A stretch of 5,183 nucleotides of DNA from Alphaproteobacteria bacterium (GTDB taxonomy: Bacteria; Pseudomonadota; Alphaproteobacteria; Rickettsiales; UBA8987). The DNA is taken from NCBI GenBank assembly GCA_003531345.1, contig DQGZ01000151.1, positions 878 to 6,060 of the forward strand. The letters run 5' to 3'. Below are positions 1-4,099 of the stretch, piece by piece. Every line of letters starts with the position of its first letter. Within the stretch, counting starts at the first letter, position 1. The notes beneath the pieces are model-generated. The model ran no database searches. It was not told the origin of the DNA and saw nothing but the letters and a program-made list of their open reading frames with translations. Position numbers and translations under genes: made by a program.

Positions 1-138
1 ACGCCTCAAGTTTTAGGTGCGGATAGGGAAGAAATAAAAATGCAGGAATTAAGTAAAAATTCCGATGCACAAAAAACAATCACATTTTTGAGATCACAAA
101 ACGCTCTTAATAAAGATTTTTCCAATGAAAAATCTTAA
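1..138 (+). CDS. C-terminal end of an unrecognised protein (partial)
   Basis: Frame 1 is open from the window edge to a TAA at 136-138 and gives the last 45 residues of a protein that begins to the left. The visible tail starts TPQVLGADREEIK and ends SNEKS. It is hydrophilic, rich in Lys, Glu, Asn and Ser, has no cysteine or membrane segment, and the stretch around ITFLRSQNAL could form an amphipathic helix. I do not recognise the family. That it is coding rests on the open frame, which is short, and on ordinary-looking codon use, so the call is moderate. It points the same way as metZ, but the 366-bp gap with dyads suggests separate transcription. Confidence 0.5.
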   Translation, partial: TPQVLGADREEIKMQELSKNSDAQKTITFLRSQNALNKDFSNEKS

Positions 139-154
139 AATAAAAACAGAGCGT
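101..154. repeat. Nested inverted repeat around the stop codon of the first gene
   Basis: An inner stem of 10 bp (113-122 with 127-136, AAGATTTTTC / GAAAAATCTT, loop CAAT) sits inside an outer 7-bp stem (101-107 with 148-154, ACGCTCT / AGAGCGT). The inner arm overlaps the last codons and the TAA at 136-138. No T-run follows on the plus strand, so it is not a standard intrinsic terminator. It may protect the mRNA 3' end or help a non-canonical termination. The inner stem is AT-rich and could partly be chance; the matching outer arm makes that less likely. Confidence 0.4.
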
Positions 155-343
155 GCTCTAACCTAACAATTCCACTTTTTCAAAAATGCTGGAACGGGTA
201 AAGTGTATAATCCTTTGCCAAGCATTGTCTGAACAACAACCAAAAAATTTATCATTGATCAACTATATTAGTGTATACCCTATTTGACTTAAAGTTGTAG
301 AATGTTCATAGGCGCTAAAAAACCCCATTCTGTTTTCCTTTTT

Positions 344-390
344 GATGCTAGTTAAACAAGCGTAAATGACTAGCATTCCATCAGGTGGAA
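344..390 (+). promoter_or_regulatory. Two overlapping hairpins in the metZ leader
   Basis: The first stem pairs 344-352 with 369-377 (GATGCTAGT / ACTAGCATT, 9 bp with one G-U) around a 16-nt loop. The second pairs 376-380 with 386-390 (TTCCA / TGGAA, 5-nt loop). They share positions 376-377, so they would abut or compete at the junction. A third, weak, GU-rich pairing is possible between 391-399 and 413-421. The series suggests a structured leader RNA or a cluster of operators. No known RNA family is recognised. Confidence 0.4.
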
Positions 391-423
391 AGTGCTTTTA
401 GGCAGTTTGGCAGAGAGCGTTGT

Positions 424-443
424 CAAGTGGAATTAACCACTTG
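424..443. promoter_or_regulatory. Perfect 7-bp dyad, operator-like, upstream of metZ
   Basis: CAAGTGG at 424-430 and CCACTTG at 437-443 are perfect inverted repeats around AATTAA, making a 20-bp dyad of the size bound by a dimeric regulator. A TTGTCA at 420-425 could be a -35 box, in which case the dyad would fill the spacer and binding would block transcription. Read as RNA it is a hairpin with the first T-run (454-459) ten bases further on, too far for a standard terminator. It lies 61 bp before the metZ start codon. Confidence 0.4.
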
Positions 444-504
444 CTAACCTAAGTTTTTTATGGCTTTTTCAAAGGGTTGCGATTAATAGAGTTAAGAAAA
501 CATA

Positions 505-1713
505 ATGTATAAAATGACTGATTATAAAGGTAAAAAAATATCTAATAAAACTGCTTTGCAAACTAAGCTGGTGCGGGTGGGCAGCAACCGCTCCAACTAT
601 GGTGAAACCAGTGAAGCTATTTTCATGAATTCTGGCTTTTGTTATGATGATGCTGCCGTGGCTGAAAGCCGCTTTAATGGCTCTGCACCTGGGTATGTTT
701 ACTCTCGCTATACTAACCCAACTTTACGTGCGCTTGAGGAAAGATTGATTGCGCTTGAAGAAGGTGCGGAAGAGGCTTGCGTTATGGCATCTGGCATGGC
801 GGCGGTTTTTGCTTCCATTATGTGTGATATAAAACCAGGTGATCATATTATTTCAACCAAAGTTTTATTTGGCAGCTGCCATTATATTATTAATACTATT
901 TTACCCAGAATAGGCGTTGAAGTTACATTAGTTGACGGGCATGATTTAACCCAGTGGAAAAAAGCATTCAAAAAGAATACAACTCAAGTATTTGTTGAGT
1001 CACCCGCTAACCCAACCTTGTTGCTGGTTGATATTGCTGAAGTTGCAAAGCTTTGTAAAAAACACAAAGCACGCTTTATTGTAGATAATATATTTGCAGG
1101 TCCAGTAATCCAAAAACCTATAAAATTAGGAGCAGATGTGGTGGTGTATTCCACCACCAAACATATGGACGGGCATGGCAGAACATTAGGTGGCGCAGTT
1201 CTTAGTACTGAAAAATTCATCAAGGAAACATTGCTGCCATTCCACCGCCACACTGGCCCAGCTTTAAGCCCATTTAATGCGTGGGTAATTTTAAAAGCGC
1301 TGGAAAGCTATGGTTTGCGTATTGAACGCCATTGTGAAAATGCTGTAAAAATAGCCAAATTTTTAGAGGGGCATAAAAATATTGAAAAAGTAATGTACCC
1401 TACATTAAAAGGTCACCCGCATTATAACATAGCAAAAAAGCAGATGAGTAATGGCGGCCCGCTGGTTGCGTTTTATGTTAAGGGCGGCAAGAAAAAAGCC
1501 TTCAGTTTTTTAAATAAACTACAAATTGTTGATATTTCAAATAATCTGGGAGACGCAAAAAGTTTAATTACCCACCCTGCTACTACTACCCACTCAAACA
1601 TTGATGTGAAAACAAGGGAAACCATAGGTTTGACTGATGGCTTGCTGCGCCTTTCCGTAGGGCTGGAAGATGTTAATGACTTAATAAATGACCTTGCAAA
1701 TGCACTTAAATAA
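505..1713 (+). CDS. metZ: O-succinylhomoserine sulfhydrylase (MetZ)
   Basis: This cytosolic PLP enzyme of the Cys/Met-metabolism (gamma-family) group converts O-succinylhomoserine plus sulfide into homocysteine and succinate, bypassing cystathionine. The 402 aa match the usual length. Visible landmarks are the phosphate-binding tyrosine region YSRYTNPT (66-73), SGMAA (96-100), the Asp that pairs with the PLP pyridine nitrogen in IVDNIFAG (D194), the Schiff-base lysine in YSTTKHMDGHGR (K219), SLITHPATTTHS (353-364), and the carboxylate-binding R382 in RLSVGLED. HMDGHGRTLGG and HTGPALSPFNAW are typical of alphaproteobacterial MetZ rather than MetB, MetC or MetY. The start at 505 has only a purine-rich AAGAAAA before it; a second ATG at 514 is possible. 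Leader dyads upstream may control it. It heads the four-gene run. Alternative: a close paralogue such as cystathionine gamma-synthase, less likely. Confidence 0.9.
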   Translation: MYKMTDYKGKKISNKTALQTKLVRVGSNRSNYGETSEAIFMNSGFCYDDAAVAESRFNGSAPGYVYSRYTNPTLRALEERLIALEEGAEEACVMASGMAAVFASIMCDIKPGDHIISTKVLFGSCHYIINTILPRIGVEVTLVDGHDLTQWKKAFKKNTTQVFVESPANPTLLLVDIAEVAKLCKKHKARFIVDNIFAGPVIQKPIKLGADVVVYSTTKHMDGHGRTLGGAVLSTEKFIKETLLPFHRHTGPALSPFNAWVILKALESYGLRIERHCENAVKIAKFLEGHKNIEKVMYPTLKGHPHYNIAKKQMSNGGPLVAFYVKGGKKKAFSFLNKLQIVDISNNLGDAKSLITHPATTTHSNIDVKTRETIGLTDGLLRLSVGLEDVNDLINDLANALK

Positions 1714-1714
1714 T

Positions 1715-1900
1715 ATGCTAAGATTATTAGTTATATTTCTTGTTTTTAGCTTAAATGCCTGCTCTGAGCAGCAAGCTAAGCTTGTTGAAGAAAGCCAGAT
1801 TTTAAGGTCTGACGAACCATTAACACCTGAGCAGGAAGCATTTTTAAAGGCCTACCAGCATAAAGATAGGAAATGTAATAAATGTATGGCGAATAGATAA
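1715..1900 (+). CDS. Very small lipoprotein with C-terminal CxxC
   Basis: The product has a short signal sequence (MLR, then the hydrophobic LLVIFLVFSL) ending in the lipobox LNAC, so it should be lipidated on that Cys and held at a membrane facing the periplasm; Ser follows the Cys, compatible with outer-membrane sorting. I chose the ATG at 1715 because it gives a normal 15-residue signal peptide and starts one base after the metZ stop. In-frame ATGs at 1688 and 1700 lie inside metZ and would add 9 or 5 residues. The mature part is only 46 residues: charged, with an LTPEQEAFLKAY helix, ending in a CNKC pair four residues from the C-terminus. CNKC is not followed by His, so it is not a c-type heme site; metal binding or a disulfide is possible. 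No family recognised. Its place between metZ and hemA implies co-transcription. Confidence 0.7.
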   Translation: MLRLLVIFLVFSLNACSEQQAKLVEESQILRSDEPLTPEQEAFLKAYQHKDRKCNKCMANR

Positions 1901-1905
1901 GTATA

Positions 1906-3183
1906 ATGTTCACCAACTACAATAAATTAGCGGAAAATGCCTTAAATGAAATAAAGCGGAAAGGCCTTTACCGTAACTATCCGCTTATTTCCCAAAGCCC
2001 TGAAAACCCACCTTATGGCTTCAACCATAAAACCGATGAAAAAGTTATAATCTGGGGTAATAATAATTATCTTTCAATATCTAGCCATCCTGATGTTATA
2101 AAAGCTAAAATTGAAGCCATTAAAAAATATGGTACAGGCAGTGGTGGCACAAGAAATGTTCTTGGTACCTCTGATATATTAAATGAACTAGAAAACCGAA
2201 TAGCCAAGTTTCACAATAAGGAAAAAGCTGTTATCCACAATTCTGCGCTTGATGCTAATATTGGCGTGCTTTCAGCTTTAGGGAAGTATTTTCCTAACAC
2301 TATATTTTTATCTGATGAATCTAACCACGCATCAATTATAGATGGAATAAGAGCATCGGGTGCAAGTAAATATATTTTTAGGCACAATGACCTAAAGGAC
2401 TTGGAAAAAAAACTTATAAAAATACGCAACCTGTCAGATACTCGCCCGATTATAATAGTGCTGGAATCTATTTACTCAATGAGTGGTGATATTGCTCCAC
2501 TTGAAAAAGTAATTGAGCTTAAGAAAAAATATAATGCTTTCATTTATTTAGATGAGGTTCACGCAATAGGCGTAAATGGCAAAAATGGCAGCGGTGTTGC
2601 AAGTGAGTTAAAACTAGAAAATGAAATTGATATAATCTGCGGAACTTTTGGCAAGGCATTTGGGCAGATAGGTGGTTATATTGCCGCTAATGAAGTGTTA
2701 TGCGAATTCCTGCGCCATTATTCACGCAATTTTATTTTTACCACTGCACTGCCCAGTGACGTTGCCGCTGCGTGTTTAGCTGTCTTAAATATTTTTGAAA
2801 GTGATGAGGGGGAGGTTTTAAGAAGCCAGCATAAACAGGCGGTATCAAACACAAAAAAATACTTGAAGGAATATAATATCCCATTCCTTGATTTTGGAAC
2901 TCATATTATTCCAGTGATATTGAATGATGAAAAGCGGACTTCAAAAATAGCTCTCAATCTTTTTTCTAATCATAAAATTGCTGTCACCCCTATTTTTGCG
3001 CCGACTGTTTCAGTTGGTAAAGCCCGCCTGCGAATTAATCCAACACCCAAACACACCGAAGAAATGAGTAAAGACCTTGCAATAGCAATAAGTAACGAAA
3101 TTAAAAATAATCCAGAAATTTTGTTTTCTAATGAGTTTGTTAATGATAATAGTGGCGGGAAAACAAATAAGGAAATTATATGA
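1906..3183 (+). CDS. hemA: 5-aminolevulinate synthase (ALAS)-like PLP enzyme
   Basis: ALAS condenses glycine with succinyl-CoA to give 5-aminolevulinate, CO2 and CoA, the first step of heme synthesis by the C4 route. The protein (425 aa, about 20 longer than usual at the C-terminus) follows the alpha-oxoamine synthase fold. It has LYR (R23), GGTRNVLGT (81-88, the succinyl-CoA-sensing Thr-Arg-Asn of ALAS), SDESNHASIIDGIR (H141), ESIYSMSGDIAP, YLDEVHAIG (D216, H219), GTFGKAFG with Schiff-base K250, FIFTTALP, and PTVSVGKARLRI (T367, R376). GGTRN, DGIR...DIAP and FTTALP favour ALAS over 2-amino-3-ketobutyrate ligase or AONS. One oddity: the loop usually written SGY-V-AN reads SALDAN (113-118), with Leu in place of the PLP-phosphate-binding Tyr. 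It starts 5 nt after the lipoprotein gene with a poor ribosome binding site, suggesting coupling, and overlaps the next gene by 4 nt. Confidence 0.8.
   Translation: MFTNYNKLAENALNEIKRKGLYRNYPLISQSPENPPYGFNHKTDEKVIIWGNNNYLSISSHPDVIKAKIEAIKKYGTGSGGTRNVLGTSDILNELENRIAKFHNKEKAVIHNSALDANIGVLSALGKYFPNTIFLSDESNHASIIDGIRASGASKYIFRHNDLKDLEKKLIKIRNLSDTRPIIIVLESIYSMSGDIAPLEKVIELKKKYNAFIYLDEVHAIGVNGKNGSGVASELKLENEIDIICGTFGKAFGQIGGYIAANEVLCEFLRHYSRNFIFTTALPSDVAAACLAVLNIFESDEGEVLRSQHKQAVSNTKKYLKEYNIPFLDFGTHIIPVILNDEKRTSKIALNLFSNHKIAVTPIFAPTVSVGKARLRINPTPKHTEEMSKDLAIAISNEIKNNPEILFSNEFVNDNSGGKTNKEII
3169..3173 (+). promoter_or_regulatory. Ribosome binding site of the MazG-like gene
   Basis: AAGGA stands 6 nt before the ATG at 3180, inside the last codons of the upstream gene. 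It supports this start and, with the ATGA overlap, translation that is coupled but also able to initiate anew. Confidence 0.6.
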
Positions 3184-3578
3184 AATCATCACTAATCACA
3201 AAAAATACTGAATTCTGCGACAAGCTGGAACTAGTTAGGAATAAATCTGACTGGGGATATTTAGAGTTTTCATTCAATAACTTATTGAATGAAGAATTCA
3301 ATGAACTTGGTGAAGCTATTAAAACAAAAGATGAAATTGAAACCTTAGACGGCGCTTATGACGTTTCTGTAATAGCACTTAACATTGCTTATAAGTTATT
3401 CCGCATGAAAGGCTTAAGTCATGAAGATGCAAAAGCGAGGACTGAGGAGGGCTTCCATAGAGTTCTTGATTCCAACCTTTCAAAACTTCACCCAGATGGT
3501 ACAGTTAAATTCCGTGAAGATGGCAAGGTTATGAAGCCAGAAACTTTCAAAGCACCAGTGTTTGACGATCTGATATAG
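3180..3578 (+). CDS. MazG/PRA-PH-like nucleotide pyrophosphohydrolase
   Basis: This 132-aa all-alpha protein resembles the small MazG-like / phosphoribosyl-ATP-pyrophosphohydrolase-like family, which hydrolyses nucleoside triphosphates (or related pyrophosphates) to monophosphate and PPi using Mg2+. The expected acidic ligands are visible: E38, E39 and E42 in NEEFNELGEAI, then E54, D57 and D61 in ETLDGAYDV, on what would be two facing helices. The C-terminal part (FHRVLDSNLSKL, then FREDGKVMKP) matches the tail usual in the phage and bacterial HisE-like branch (SNMSK...DGKV.K). That tail argues against full-length MazG, which has two such domains, and against HisE. Substrate cannot be told; house-cleaning of abnormal nucleotides is the family's common role. 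The ATG overlaps the upstream stop as ATGA. Last gene before the terminator. Confidence 0.75.
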   Translation: MKSSLITKNTEFCDKLELVRNKSDWGYLEFSFNNLLNEEFNELGEAIKTKDEIETLDGAYDVSVIALNIAYKLFRMKGLSHEDAKARTEEGFHRVLDSNLSKLHPDGTVKFREDGKVMKPETFKAPVFDDLI

Positions 3579-3666
3579 CGCCTTCTTTTGCAACCACATC
3601 TATTTAAAGCAGCTCGCAAAGACGAAGCAGCTTGTAAATAAGTATGGCGTATGTTTTAAACAATAA

Positions 3667-3693
3667 AAAAGCCCGCTAAAAAAACGGGCTTTT
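3667..3693. terminator. Bidirectional intrinsic terminator
   Basis: AAAAGCCCG (3667-3675) pairs with CGGGCTTTT (3685-3693), 9 bp with a GC-rich core, around a 9-nt A-rich loop. On the plus strand the stem ends in TTTT, closing the metZ operon 89 bp after its last stop codon. On the minus strand it ends in six T then ATTG, closing the DUF2282 gene about 23 bp after its stop. This is the expected arrangement between convergent genes. Confidence 0.9.
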
Positions 3694-3715
3694 AGTATCT
3701 CAGTAATTAATTAAA

Positions 3716-3979
3716 TTACATTGTAACTTCAACTATTTTACCACCTGCTTTTTCACATTCTTCTTTTGAAGCAGCATATGTCCACTCATTAGGGTCATTG
3801 TCTTTTTTTGCAGCGCCAGCGCATGAATGAGAACCATCAAGTGATTTGCATGAATTCTGACCAGCTTTAGCAATGCCAGCGCACTGAACCTTTTTTGATG
3901 CCGCTTCTTCTGCCATTGCGCCAGTTGAAGCTATTGCAACTATTCCCGCTAATGCCGCTGTTGTAAGTAATTTATTCAT
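3716..3979 (-). CDS. bufA: DUF2282 / bufferin (BufA1-type) precursor
   Basis: The 87-aa product has a clear signal peptide (MNKLL, a hydrophobic AALAGIVAIASTGA core, likely SPase I cleavage after A23 in AMA-EE), so it is periplasmic. The mature part has the DUF2282 layout: C33 in VQCAGIAKAG, C44 in QNSC, C53 in HSCAG, then NDPNEWTY and C75 in EECEKAGGK. From memory, this family includes Caulobacter BufA1, a RiPP whose cysteines are modified by the MNIO (DUF692) enzyme BufB with helper BufC, and which binds copper. No bufB or bufC is in this window: a terminator lies 23 bp downstream and an unrelated gene upstream. It is thus an orphan precursor here, modified by a distant MNIO or not at all. 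It has the best ribosome binding site in the window and an ECF-like promoter. The family call is firm; copper binding is inferred. Confidence 0.8.
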   Translation of the reverse strand: MNKLLTTAALAGIVAIASTGAMAEEAASKKVQCAGIAKAGQNSCKSLDGSHSCAGAAKKDNDPNEWTYAASKEECEKAGGKIVEVTM

Positions 3980-3984
3980 AATAA

Positions 3985-3990
3985 CTCCTT
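3985..3990 (-). promoter_or_regulatory. Strong ribosome binding site of the DUF2282 gene
   Basis: On the minus strand AAGGAG stands 5 nt before the ATG at 3979-3977. It fixes the start and suggests high expression; other genes in the window have weak or no such site apart from the MazG-like gene. Confidence 0.85.
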
Positions 3991-4008
3991 AAGTTTGTTG
4001 TTGATTAA

Positions 4009-4033
4009 TTGAAGCATTTTTTACAAGCTTCAA
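4009..4033 (-). repeat. 7-bp hairpin in the 5' leader of the DUF2282 gene
   Basis: TTGAAGC (4009-4015) and GCTTCAA (4027-4033) are perfect inverted repeats around an 11-nt AT-rich loop. If the promoter at 4041-4065 is used, transcription would start near 4034, placing this hairpin at the very 5' end of the mRNA, where such stems slow decay. It could instead be a protein-binding dyad. The T-poor sequence after it speaks against a terminator for the upstream gene. Confidence 0.5.
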
Positions 4034-4087
4034 AAATATATTCGAAGATAGTAAAATATGGTTACAAGTTTTTTTAATTAGTTACAA
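4021..4087. repeat. Three TTACAA direct repeats upstream of the DUF2282 gene
   Basis: TTACAA occurs at 4021-4026, 4062-4067 and 4082-4087, at distances of 41 and 20 bp, near four and two helical turns. The two right-hand copies share GTTACAA, and the left and middle ones share TTACAAG. The middle copy overlaps the proposed -35 box. Equal helical face suggests a regulator site, but the stretch is very AT-rich, so chance is possible. Confidence 0.35.
4041..4065 (-). promoter_or_regulatory. Putative ECF (SigF-like) promoter of the DUF2282 gene
   Basis: On the minus strand GTAACC (4065-4060) is followed after 15 nt by CGAA (4044-4041). As I recall, Caulobacter SigF, the ECF sigma factor that drives the bufferin operons under heavy-metal stress, recognises GTAACC and CGAA about this far apart. 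The predicted start near 4034 gives a leader of about 55 nt before the ATG at 3979. The match was read by eye, and one base of spacing may differ from the consensus. Confidence 0.5.
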
Positions 4088-4099
4088 ATTTATATAGAC

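Larger units (their letters stand above)
139..504 (+). other. Non-coding region upstream of metZ
   Basis: No convincing gene is present on either strand. The longest ATG-started frame I noticed on the plus strand (186-287) encodes 33 aa and has no ribosome binding site. A perfect TATAAT lies at 206-211 but no good -35 stands at the right distance. A TTGACT at 284-289 could be a -35, with only a poor -10 (about 307-312). The right half contains the dyads listed separately. I looked for SAM-I, SAM-II, cobalamin, TPP, SRP RNA and tmRNA signatures, because metZ homologues are often SAM-controlled in Alphaproteobacteria, and could not match any by eye. Confidence 0.6.

Noticed and set aside
206..211. 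Perfect TATAAT as the metZ promoter.
   Set aside because: No -35-like hexamer lies 16-18 bp upstream, and it is nearly 300 bp from the start codon in an AT-rich stretch.
186..287. A 33-codon plus-strand frame starting at 186.
   Set aside because: It has no ribosome binding site, no recognisable features beyond a few hydrophobic residues, and is short enough to occur by chance.
311..326. GCTAAAAAACCCC as the 3' part of a SAM-II riboswitch.
   Set aside because: SAM-II ends in GCUAAAAAGGG-like sequence with a specific pseudoknot; here the Cs replace Gs and I found no matching 5' stem.
477..514. A leaderless metZ message starting at the second ATG (514), from TTGCGA (477-482) and CATAAT (501-506).
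   Set aside because: The boxes fit loosely and the hexamer overlaps the first ATG; AT-rich sequence produces such matches often.
984..1253. Minus-strand open frame inside metZ (89 aa).
   Set aside because: It lies opposite a firmly identified gene and shows no protein-like features of its own.
2211..2429. Minus-strand open frame inside hemA (72 aa).
   Set aside because: Antisense shadow of the ALAS gene.
3010..3192. Minus-strand open frame over the end of hemA (60 aa).
   Set aside because: Antisense shadow with no ribosome binding site; the hydrophobic look comes from the complement of Lys/Asn/Glu codons.
3607..3632. Direct repeat AAGCAGCT (3607-3614 and 3625-3632) after the last operon gene.
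   Set aside because: Only 8 bp, two copies, no associated structure or mobile-element sign.
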